Part shown: positions 5,179 to 12,216 of the stretch, one piece after another
How positions within the stretch are numbered: position 1 is the stretch's first letter
Layout of the letters: each line of letters starts with the position of its first letter
Source of the DNA: Pavlovales sp. CCMP2436
Lineage: Eukaryota; Haptophyta; Pavlovophyceae; Pavlovales
Assembly: GCA_026770615.1 (NCBI GenBank)
Contig: MU631488.1
Location: forward strand, 74,580 to 87,687
DNA: 13,108 nucleotides
Direction of reading: 5' to 3'
Translations under genes and position numbers: made by a program
Notes under the pieces: model-generated
Database searches by the model: none
Seen by the model: only the letters and a program-made list of their open reading frames with translations
Told to the model about the DNA's origin: nothing

Positions 5179-8015
5179 TCACAACCACAGAGTGGCGAGG
5201 ATCTCGCCGTGAGCTTTGCGGGGGAGCTCCCAGATCGTCGGCGCCTCGGGCGCGCGCGGCTGCACGCCCGACCGGCGCGCCCGACTGACGACAAGCGGCC
5301 GACAAACGGGCGGGACCACGTAGAGCTTCACGTTGACGGCGCGCACCTCGGTCGAGTTGAGGACAAAGCGGGCGTCGGGGTCGTTGCCGGCAGCCACAGA
5401 GTCCCACTAGACAAAATGCATGTTGCCCTCGGGGTCGGCAGCGTGGCGGTCAAACCACTTGACCGCGAGCGCGGTGTCGCCCTTGGTGAAGGTGGTCTGC
5501 TCGAGCTTGCCGCCGCCGTGTGTGAACTCCTTGATGATGCACGAGCCGTCGCCTGCGGCATCCTGCCCAATCCAGTACCGATGCCCTGCCCCCCGTCCGC
5601 GCCCGCCCTCACGCGCCTGCGCGACCACCCAGTCCCCTGGTCGCAGCTTCTTCGCGAACACTTTGCCCGCCGCCTGCGCGGTCGTACGCGTCTTCTGCAC
5701 TATGCGCTCGTCGATCTGGCGCAGCTCCCGCTCGACCCACTCGCACATCGGCCTTCCGAAGCCTACGGCGGGGCTTGGGCACGTCGAGCCCATGCCCCCA
5801 GCGCACACGCACTCCCAGCAGTACTCGCACCAGCAGCCGAAAGTGCGCGCCGCGATCAACTTGTACGTCGGCGCCAGGAACTCGTACGTGCCCGAGATGC
5901 CATCCGCGCCGCTGAACTTGCTCGCGGCACCACGCTGCCGCTCGGTCTCGATCACCTCACGCGGCAAGTGCACGTTCTTGGTCTCGCTGACGATCTTGAA
6001 CTGGTGCGACTTGGTCCACGCCTCCGAATTGAAGTGCTTCTCGAGGTGCTCGCGCGCCTCCAGGTCAGTCGTGATCTTACCCAACACCGTAGATACCGCA
6101 CATAAAAATATAGTCTAGCATAACAGAGTCAGAACCCCCCCCTCCTCCAACGCACACTCAACACACACACACACACACACAAAAGGAGATTACCTGTTCG
6201 CGCTTGGACTCGAGCCTGCAGAAGTCGAGCAGGCGGCTGACTTTGCTCGAGTAGTCTGAGCAAGAACTGCCAAGCGAGGCAGCTGGCGCATCAGCCGTGG
6301 GCGATGCAGGTGCTGCGGCGGGCGCTTTTACAGCGGGTGATGAGGGTGCTGCTGCAGGCACTTCCGCAGCGGGCGATGCGGCGGGCGTTGCGTCTGGGAG
6401 GGAGAAGATGGCGGGCACCGTGTCCATCGCGTCGTGATTGCATTTGTACAGTTCGCAAGTACGGCACAAATATGTCTCGCCTTCGACGCGCCGGAGGTTC
6501 CACGGCTTTTTAAATGATGAATAGCTGAGCGCCGTGCCGCAGAGGACGTCATCGGTCTGGAACTGCGAGAAGAGTGCGTCCATAGTCTGCATCGTGACCA
6601 GCGCCTGCGCGACTTGCCAAAGGTTGGGTCCGACGCGCCTTCTCACGCGGTCGCGCGTGCACGGGCTGACCGCACCGTTGTCGTAGAAGAAGGCGTGTAC
6701 TTTGGCCACGTCAGCATCGGAAAGATTGTCTTTCCACTCGGCGCGCGCAGAAGGCGCTAGCCGAACAGGCGGTCGCCGGAGGGCCGCGAACTAACGAATC
6801 CCACTGATCCCAGCAGCCCGCCCAGACGTCCCGGCCACTGCGGCTTCCTCGGTGGGCGCACCGATCGGCGCGGCAGCAGAGCGCACACCCTTTGTCGGGT
6901 GGCCAGCGTGCTTGTACTCAATCAGCGTGCTCACGCCCTCCGCCGTGTACTCGACAGTGCAAGAGGAATCGGGGCGCAGCTCGCGCACCACGCCCGCGAT
7001 TTTGAAGCTCCGCGTCAGCACGCTATCGCCCACAGCGATCGGCTACCCCTTGCGTTGGACCGAGGCTGCAAAAGCTGCGCGGATCTTTCGGCATTCGTTG
7101 AACACTGCGTTCGATCGGTGCAGGCCGAGCGCTGTCTTCACCCGCCGCCCCATGCCTCCCGTCTCTCGCTTAACCACCGCCTCTGGCGAGTGTACGCAGA
7201 GCGCGGCGTAGGACTCGCTGCGCTGCGCCTCCGCCTGGCACTTCTTGAGCACGGAGAGGGCCTCGCGCGCCCGCGACACAATGTAGAGCGCAGTCTCCGC
7301 CGCGTTGTCTCCACTAGCCGCGCGCTCGGGCACGAGCGCCTCGAGCCTCTCGAGGACTCGCTCGCCGACGCCAAACGCAGACACAGCACCGACGATGAGA
7401 TCGGCAACGCGCTCAGCACAGCCGGCAGCGTGATAACGCAGTGATGCGAGCACACCCCTGCGCGCGTGGTTAAGCGCAACTCTGCGCTGCCGTTGTCTGC
7501 ACCGATCGGCACCTGACGCGCGCGTGGAACATTTGTTCTTGCTGAGTGAACTCGCGCAGGTCCCACGTCGTCCAGTTGTCGTCTGCATCATCATCGGTGC
7601 GCCCGCGCTTCGCCTCTACGGACTCGGACGCGCTGCGCGCCCGCCACAGCGGCGGAGGCTCGGTCTCGGCCGGCTCCGAGCGCGCGCGCGACAAGCGCGG
7701 CACCAGCTCGGGCGGCGCGGGCTCGGGCTCGAGCTGCACCCGGCCGCGGTGCGTTGCGAGATTCGCGTAGACGAGTTGCACGATCGCATGCTGCAGCGTG
7801 GGGCGCACAGCCGAGGTACTGCATTTGAGCTGCATCCGCTTCGTTGGGTCCACCGCCCGGCAGCAGCTGAGCGACACCTGAACGTACTCGCGCTTGGCTA
7901 CGCTCCCCCACGTCTCCACGGAGTGCACGTTGTCCTCATTGCACAAACGCGCAAGGAGGTCATCAGCGCTTTTGCCGACGAGCACAGCGAGCGGCTCTGG
8001 CCAGCGGAGCGACAT
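5179..8015 (-). CDS. Large multi-exon unknown protein, Cys-rich, with three in-frame TAG codons
   Basis: Inferred exons: 8015-7513, 7457-6194, and 6114-5179 (or 6075-5179), about 890-900 codons, ATG at 8015, TGA at 5179. Function unknown. In order: an N-terminal region (LARLCNEDNVHSVETWGSVA) and an acidic/Arg linker; a helical segment (GVGERVLERLEALVPERAAS); a small beta-rich stretch, VGDSVLTRSFKIAGVVREL, resembling Tudor or SH3-like folds; a YLCRTCELYKCN Cys cluster; a Pro/Ala/Ser linker; then LPREVIETERQRG, YEFLAPTYKLIAARTFGCWC, a second Cys cluster, and PGDWVVAQAR with YWIGQD. Cys cluster plus a GDWV...YWIG module recalls uncharacterised zinc-binding proteins linked to transposons; that is inference. 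Interruptions are TAG only, at 7045-7043, 6793-6791 and 5409-5407; no other stop breaks the frame. The plus-strand frames opposite are Arg/Leu-rich shadows. It may be a decayed element, a gene with more introns, or a recoded gene. Confidence 0.55.
6115..6193 (-). other. Inferred intron with an (AC)10 microsatellite
   Basis: The minus-strand donor CAG/GTAATC (6194/6193) follows LESKREQ, and the acceptor GTTATGCTAG ends at 6115 with a CTGAC branch-like sequence about 20 bases before it. A later in-phase acceptor, GGTAAG before ATCACG (ends 6076), is also possible. The interval holds a pure (AC)10 run at 6161-6180 and a C7 run, neither compatible with the flanking protein. Confidence 0.6.
7458..7512 (-). 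other. Inferred short intron (55 bp) in the large gene
   Basis: The minus-strand donor GTCAG/GTGCCG and acceptor CGCGCAG/GGGTGTG join in phase 2 and link MFHARV to GVLASLRYHAAG across a change of frame. A plain frameshift is the alternative. Confidence 0.5.
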
Positions 8016-8107
8016 CGCAGCGGCGGGCGGATGCTGCCAGTCTGGAGTGATACGATACAGAGAAGGGTTTTAAAAACGATTCGAAACATGTTTAAAATCG
8101 GCGCGCG
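8016..8107 (-). promoter_or_regulatory. Candidate promoter of the large minus-strand gene
   Basis: Upstream of the ATG at 8015 lies a palindromic GTTTTAAAAAC-type box (8067-8077), about 52-62 bases before the start, and a second TTTAAA (8090-8095). AT-rich boxes of this form also precede the light-harvesting gene. No experimentally known motif is claimed. Confidence 0.35.
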
Positions 8108-8199
8108 TTAGTTATTGATTCCTGGCTCGCCCATGAAGATTTTAAGATATTCTGAAAGATGCATAAAATAGAGCTCGTTAAGCCCGGCCAATAAACACT

Positions 8200-8475
8200 T
8201 CAAATTTCGGCGTAGCCCGTCAGGAATGCGCTCATCTCGGTAAGATGGTCTTCGCCCACTTGATGCTGTCCGGGGGTGACCTGAGCCAAGGCCGTAACTG
8301 AAGGCACGAGCCCTGAAATCCCGACGTAACAGTCTGAATCCGGCTCTGCGCCAGGACTGGTTATCAACCACTGATAGTCCAGCCAGTGTCTGCGGCCAGA
8401 CCAGCACCACGCTGGATCCGTAGCCTGACATATGTATGAACCGACGACGATGTGAGGAGACTCGAGTGGAATGAA
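8200..8475 (-). pseudogene. Orphan 91-codon coding fragment, Trp/Cys-rich, within repeats
   Basis: The minus-strand frame has no ATG near its start but reads like protein throughout: FIPLESPHIVVGSYICQATD, then PAWCWSGRRHWLDYQWLITS, PGAEPDSDCYVGISGLVPSV, TALAQVTPGQHQVGEDHLTE, MSAFLTGYAEI and TGA (8202-8200). A stop (TGA) precedes the first Phe, and another frame continues with CLLAGLNELYFMHLSEYLKI to 8108, so a frameshift or splice near 8200 is likely. Two parts are repeated elsewhere: the FIPLES segment at 12179-12216 and the AlaGlnValThrPro segment at 890, 1350 and 4908. I do not recognise the family. Repeated, broken coding pieces fit debris of a mobile element's gene. Confidence 0.5.
8272..8293 (-). 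repeat. Inverted copy of the GGCT..GGCTCAGGTCACC module
   Basis: The reverse complement reads GGCCTTGGCTCAGGTCACCC. It lies inside the orphan coding fragment, in the frame giving Ala-Gln-Val-Thr-Pro, followed at about 15 bases by GAAGACCATCTTA, which also follows the 4908 copy. Confidence 0.7.
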
Positions 8476-8710
8476 TCATAGATAATCCTGGAAACCCGAC
8501 TCTGACGGGTCCAGCCGCTACCCCAATAATTAAGTCAAAATGTCCAGACAAGACACCAAAAATGCAAATATGCCCCACGCCCTACTCCCAAATTTTAACT
8601 GACACTAAGTACAGAAATTAGTTGAGGCTTAATCAATTTTAATCAACTGTTTTTAAAGGTGATTAAAAAAGTCTTAAAATTCAGTTCCCCGACGAGTTCG
8701 CCTGTGCGAC

Positions 8711-8880
8711 TACAGGGTGTCGCGGGCAATAAGAAGCCGTAGTGTTAAGAAGCTGAGCCTCGTTTTTTGCATTGTTTGTACGTAATGTAAGCAAATTTAA
8801 GCATTGTTTGTATGTAATTTGCTAAGAAGCTCAGCCTCAAGCTCAAAATTCGCCCTTCTTATTGCCCGCGATCCCCTGTA
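8711..8880. mobile_element. 170 bp terminal-inverted-repeat (MITE-like) element
   Basis: The 26 bp ends (8711-8736 and 8855-8880) are inverted copies that match at 24 of 26 positions; both start TACAGGG and contain TCGCGGGCAATAAGAAG. Both ends carry an outer TA, so a TA target duplication around CAGGG ends, as made by Tc1/mariner-type transposases, is possible. The interior has two direct repeats: AAGAAGCT(G/C)AGCCTC at 8747-8761 and 8824-8838, and GCATTGTTTGTA(C/T)GTAAT at 8769-8786 and 8801-8818. There is no coding capacity. Confidence 0.75.
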
Positions 8881-9755
8881 CCCCGACGCCGCCCAGTCGA
8901 CTCCGCGGACCTCGATCACAGCCCCACGAGGGGCGAGCTGGGGGCGCAACATACGCACGCCGCCAACCTGCAACCTGACAATCCGGCCGTCTCGCCCTCA
9001 GCCCCTAACCGCGCGAGCCTCACGCCAGCGCCTTGACCCTCGCTCACTCCGACCTCGTGGGAACCGGGGGGGCAGACCCACGAAGGGCAGGCGGGGGCGC
9101 AGGCACATCCTTCCCTCGACGCGCAAGTCGGAGCCAACCGGCACCCAAGCCCCACCTCTTCCGCAGCACCATCCCTGCAGTCTCTTCCACCGATACCAAT
9201 TTTGGGGAGAAGCGAGACCGATACCACTTTTGGGGAAAAGTGAGAAATCGGCGCCGAATTTGGGATCAGTTCACAGGAGGGGCGCAGCCTCTTCACTCTC
9301 CTCGCCCTGCAGCCCCTCAACCCGTGCGGCGGACAGAACAGCCGCCTGGCCACTTGCTTACCGACCTATCCGTAACCGAAAATCCCTCTAAGATTTCCAA
9401 GCTTAAGTGCGTCCCGGACCCGTTTTAACGGCTTAATTACTTTGATCTTTTTCCTTGTTATGATGATTAACGAACTAGGTAGACAGCCAGCTCCATTACA
9501 CTAACTAGTCGAGACTAGATGCTTAACAAACAAATTTAAGTGATGAGCATACTTATGTGATGCGACTTCACTGCTTGCAAAGTCAAACTCCCGAACGGGA
9601 GGAAAATAAGTCCGTGGATGGAGGCAGTGCGGTGCCGGCGGTATCGACTGTAAGTCGGCGACGGCCTAGGCCGCGAGCGTTTCCAAGCGCGACTTGATAC
9701 TCCCTTTACGAGTCGAGGTCGAGCCACGGCGTTCAGCTCTTACTTGGATCAGCGC
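8881..9755. other. Repeat-bearing spacer and 3' flank of the light-harvesting gene
   Basis: 8881-9410 is C-rich with overlapping open frames on both strands, none with a recognisable motif; the 28 bp tandem repeat at 9189-9244 would shift frame between its units, which argues against coding. 9427-9445 is a 19 bp sequence repeated inverted at 12148-12166. The last 200 bases are probably 3' untranslated sequence of the minus-strand light-harvesting gene. Confidence 0.45.
9189..9244 (+). repeat. Two-unit 28 bp tandem repeat
   Basis: The units at 9189-9216 and 9217-9244 both have the form ACCGATACCA(A/C)TTTTGGGG followed by AGAAGCGAG or AAAAGTGAG, with four differences in 28. A weaker third unit may follow at 9245-9269. 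Confidence 0.8.
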
Positions 9756-10690
9756 TTACTGGAAAGCGTCGAACGTCGTCGCGAGGACGCCCTTACCGGT
9801 CACGAGCGACTGCAGGCAGAAGCCCAGCCAGCCGACCATCGCGAGGCGGCAGTGCTTGAGCTCGGCATCGGCGTAGGCCGGGTTGACGCCATCCTTGGCA
9901 AGGCCGAGCGGGTCGAAGCCAATGTCTCCCGGCGCGCCACGCTGCCACTCGTTGCCGGTCTGCGTCTCGATGAGGGCGATGACGCCGATGATCTGGAGCA
10001 CGCCGAAGACGGGCACGGTGCCAAAGGTCGCGATCGGGTTGGAGCCGTCGAAGTAGCCCTGGGTGTTGGGCCAGCTATAGGTCTCCTGCACTACGTAGCC
10101 GAGGGTCGCGAGCATGCAGATGCGGCCGTTCTTGAGCTCAACGGAGCGGAGGCGGTTGATGTCCTTGCCCGCCGCGTAGTTGAGGGGGTCGTAGATGCCA
10201 CCGGACTCGAGGAAGCCTGCACGGCACGTCGCAGGGCGTGCGGAGGTGCACGGAGAGGGGGTCAGGGGCTGCGCGGTCGACGGGCGCAGGGTGCGAAAGC
10301 GGAAGGTGCCCCCTTCCCCCCACACGCTGCACTGCCGCTAGGCTCAATGCGAACCTCCGCCACGCAGCGCAGACACGGCCGGGGTCGCGCAGAGCGCGCG
10401 CGCGCGACTCTGTGCGGCAGGAACAGCGCGCGCGCTTGCTGTGAGCACGCGAGGCCCAGCAAGCAACAACGCGGGCTGGGGGTGATAGGCCACGCGAGCT
10501 CACGCAGACGATAAAGATTCGGGCTGCGTGACTCACCGCCGATGACACCGCCGTAGTCCGCCGGGCCCTTGGGGGCCTTCTTGACGGCAGCGGGCTTCTT
10601 GGCGGCCATCACGGCCGACGACGAGGTGCCGCGCGCGGCGAGGCCGGCGCCCTGGAAGGCGATCGCCGCATAGGTCAGGGTGGCGAGCAT
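9756..10690 (-). CDS. Fucoxanthin-chlorophyll a/c-type light-harvesting protein, two exons
   Basis: Thylakoid antenna protein that binds chlorophyll and carotenoid. Exons 10690-10537 and 10216-9756 give 204 residues, the usual size for this family. The N-terminus MLATLTYAAIAFQGAG fits a signal peptide cut before Phe (AIA/FQ), the plastid-import signature of red-derived complex plastids; a Ser/Ala/Lys-rich transit region follows. Three membrane helices are visible: helix 1 around residues 73-97 with RSVELKNGRICMLATLGY (chlorophyll-binding E78, N81, R83), helix 2 around 116-137, and helix 3 around 166-190 with ELKHCRLAMVGWLGF (E170, H173, R175), preceded by the family motif GFDPLGLA (151-158). 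The frame ends in TAA. The long plus-strand frame opposite is a shadow. No residue essential to the fold is missing. Family assignment is firm; subfamily (Lhcf versus others) is not. Confidence 0.93.
10217..10536 (-). other. Intron of the light-harvesting gene (320 bp, phase 1)
   Basis: The minus-strand donor GGCG/GTGAGT and acceptor CCGTGCAG/GCTTCC restore GGVIG-GFLESGGIYDPL. The intron is GC-rich with a GCGCGCG-rich patch (10390-10435) and stays open for long stretches, which makes exon 2 look as if it began upstream of its true acceptor. Confidence 0.9.
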
Positions 10691-10925
10691 CTTGCGAGTC
10701 TTGCGTGAGTCGATCTGCGTGGGTATAATTACATCAAATTAAATCAAATTTAAATGTTGTCAAAAAAACGAGAAAGTCGAGCAGCACCCGTTTGCCTCGA
10801 GGGCGCGGGGGTCTGGCGGAGCCCGCAGAAAATAGCCCGCCACAGGCGTGGGGGGCCTGGAGGTGGCGAAGCCCCTCGTTAAGGCAAAAACCGATCCGAT
10901 TGATACCGCTCTCCGAAACCCCGTG

Positions 10926-10967
<42 letters not shown>

Positions 10968-10980
10968 CCTGGAAATCAGG
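10691..10980. promoter_or_regulatory. Divergent intergenic region of the light-harvesting and membrane-protein genes
   Basis: Toward the light-harvesting gene lie an AT-rich block with AATTACAT (10727-10734), TATAATT and TTTAAAT (10724-10755), suitable as core promoter. The middle (10791-10888) is GC-rich and bounded by TTTGCCT and AGGCAAA facing each other. It contains two hairpin-forming pieces (GCGGG...CCCGC at 10805-10826, GGGGC...GCCCC near 10852-10875). A T36 run (10929-10964) ends 16 bases before the plus-strand ATG. Confidence 0.45.
10929..10964 (+). repeat. Homopolymer T36
   Basis: Thirty-six uninterrupted T residues precede TAATCCTGG and the ATG at 10981. On the minus strand this is a long A run, as left by retroposition, but no retroposed unit with a target duplication is evident. 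It may also act as a nucleosome-excluding promoter tract. Confidence 0.9.
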
Positions 10981-11502
10981 ATGGCCGACTACAAAATATC
11001 GTCTCGAGCCTGGGTGCTGATCTCGCTGCTCTCGCTGCTCTCCCCCGGGGCCCAGGGGCTACAGCTCTCGCATCGCCCAACCCTTGCGCCGAGCTGCACG
11101 CGCGCCGACCACGTCACATTTCGAGCCGCGGCGAGCTCGAGGAGCGCGCTCGTCGCTCGGGATGGCGCGAGCCGCGGCAACACGTACAACGATGACTGCT
11201 TCGGCCTGATATTTCTCACAGGCGCGCTCTACTCTCAGGACCTGGCCTTCAGCGCAGCTTTCGGGGTGCTCTCGTTTGTCGCCGTCGTCGCCGCCCTCCG
11301 AGGGCTGGTCTCAGAAGACCTCGTCACGGACGGCGTTGTGCCCGCCGTCGTGGCGGTCACGGCGCTCCTGGTCGGCTCGGGCATCGCAGCTGAGCTGGGG
11401 CTGCCGATCATTGCACTCGCCAACGCACCGGAGCTGGCCGTTTGTGGCGTATCGGTCGCCCTCGCCGTTGCGCGATCAATCCAGCGGCAACGAGCAGAGT
11501 GA
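10981..11502 (+). CDS. Small membrane protein with signal/transit-like presequence, 173 residues
   Basis: I do not recognise the family. The ATG at 10981 is preferred over an upstream in-frame start because the T36 run lies between them and would encode poly-Phe. Residues 10-26 (AWVLISLLSLLSPGAQG) form a signal-peptide h-region with an Ala-x-Gly-type cleavage site. Residues 27-66 are Ser/Ala/Arg-rich without acidic clusters, like a transit peptide, so plastid targeting is inferred. Hydrophobic segments at about 73-84, 88-109, 118-138 and 141-164 suggest three or four membrane spans, with a short basic tail (RSIQRQRAE). The frame ends in TGA. Codon use is GC-rich like dapF. It is divergent from the light-harvesting gene, and co-expression through the shared spacer is possible but unproven. 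No enzymatic motif is seen. Confidence 0.65.
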   Translation: MADYKISSRAWVLISLLSLLSPGAQGLQLSHRPTLAPSCTRADHVTFRAAASSRSALVARDGASRGNTYNDDCFGLIFLTGALYSQDLAFSAAFGVLSFVAVVAALRGLVSEDLVTDGVVPAVVAVTALLVGSGIAAELGLPIIALANAPELAVCGVSVALAVARSIQRQRAE

Positions 11503-11658
11503 ACACCCCCCTTTGATAAGCGGGTCACCTGGGTCAGTTGGGACTCGTTACGCGATACCTCGCGCATTCGCTCCTTCGACACATTGATTGGTCTATCTTT
11601 TCGTATAGCGGACGTGTCGCATACTAGTTACTGTGTAGTTACAGATAGATTTCGCCAG

Positions 11659-12088
11659 AGGGTTGAATTCCGAATTAGATTTAGTGGCGCGATTCCGCAC
11701 TTGGGGAGGGGGAAAAGCTGTGGGCGGGACGAAGAAGTAAACATTGTTCGCCCCTGCGCGCTAAGTGTCGATAGCTGCTGTCGAATAGAGCCCTCCTCGA
11801 TGGTCGAGGCCCACTTCGTGTGCCTCTCGTGTGCCTCTGGGGTCGACAACATTCTAAAGGTAATTAACATTTCCGATTCTCAGCGCTCGATGAAGCGAAA
11901 AGAAAGTCATGGTTCCCGAAGGGGCCCCGAGGAGTTAGTTGCGGATTCGTGAATGGGTCGCCGCCCCATTGACGAATCCGCAACAAACTCCTCGGGGCCA
12001 GCCCGGTTCGTGAGTTGACCCGGAGGATAATTACCGGACTTTCTCGCAATTTCCCCCCGGACTGGCCACTAATTCGGATTTCGACCCC
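11659..12088. mobile_element. 430 bp terminal-inverted-repeat element containing a hairpin
   Basis: The left end (11659-11678, AGGGTTGAATTCCGAATTAG) and the inverse of the right end (12069-12088, GGGGTCGAAATCCGAATTAG) match at 17 of 20 positions. The left end continues as copy 3 of the dispersed repeat (to 11746). AGA flanks the left (11657-11659) and right (12089-12091) ends, a possible 3 bp target duplication if the left boundary is 11660. The interior holds a 35 bp-arm hairpin (11923-11999). It encodes no protein and is probably a non-autonomous transposon, with copies 1853 and 4820 as relatives. Confidence 0.7.
11923..11999. repeat. Near-perfect hairpin, 35 bp arms, 7-base loop
   Basis: Arms 11923-11957 and 11965-11999 match at 33 of 35 positions; each includes GGCCCCGAGGAGTT and GTTGCGGATTCGT. 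The loop is TCGCCGC. Such a palindrome can extrude as a cruciform or fold as RNA. No downstream T run supports a terminator reading. Confidence 0.9.
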
Positions 12089-12147
12089 AGAGACAAATTT
12101 AACCCTGACATTTTAATAAAAAATTACATAAAGACCGAAGTAAAAGT

Positions 12148-12216
12148 TCAAAGTAATTAAGCCGTTGATGTTTTATAATTCATTCCACTCGAGTCCTCAC
12201 ATCGTTTTCGGTTCAT
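12148..12216 (+). repeat. Composite of two repeats shared in inverse orientation with 9427 and 8436
   Basis: 12148-12166 (TCAAAGTAATTAAGCCGTT) is the exact inverse of 9427-9445. 12179-12216 (TTCATTCCACTCGAGTC and onward to GGTTCAT) is the inverse of 8436-8475, with a 2-base gap and two substitutions. At 8475 this sequence opens the orphan coding fragment; here the 2-base gap breaks that frame. Confidence 0.8.

Noticed and set aside
5152..6105. Long plus-strand open frame (317 codons) opposite the large minus-strand gene
   Set aside because: It is Arg/Leu/Ala/His-rich with no motif, while the minus strand shows Cys clusters, splice sites and sensible protein segments. It is an antisense shadow caused by high GC.
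7524..8111. Plus-strand open frame of 195 codons
   Set aside because: It is a shadow of exon 1 of the minus-strand gene, with composition typical of antisense GC-rich frames.
8108..8578. 156-codon minus-strand open frame
   Set aside because: Its central part is out of frame with the better protein reading at 8475-8200. Only its last 35 or so codons look protein-like, and these are mentioned with the orphan fragment.
8804..9428. Overlapping plus-strand frames including a NFGEKRDRYHFWGK-like stretch
   Set aside because: The protein-like stretch is made by a 28 bp tandem repeat whose length is not a multiple of three, so the units are read in different frames; it also begins inside the 8711-8880 element.
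9744..10514. Plus-strand open frame of 256 codons across the light-harvesting gene
   Set aside because: The minus strand encodes an unmistakable three-helix light-harvesting protein with matching intron.
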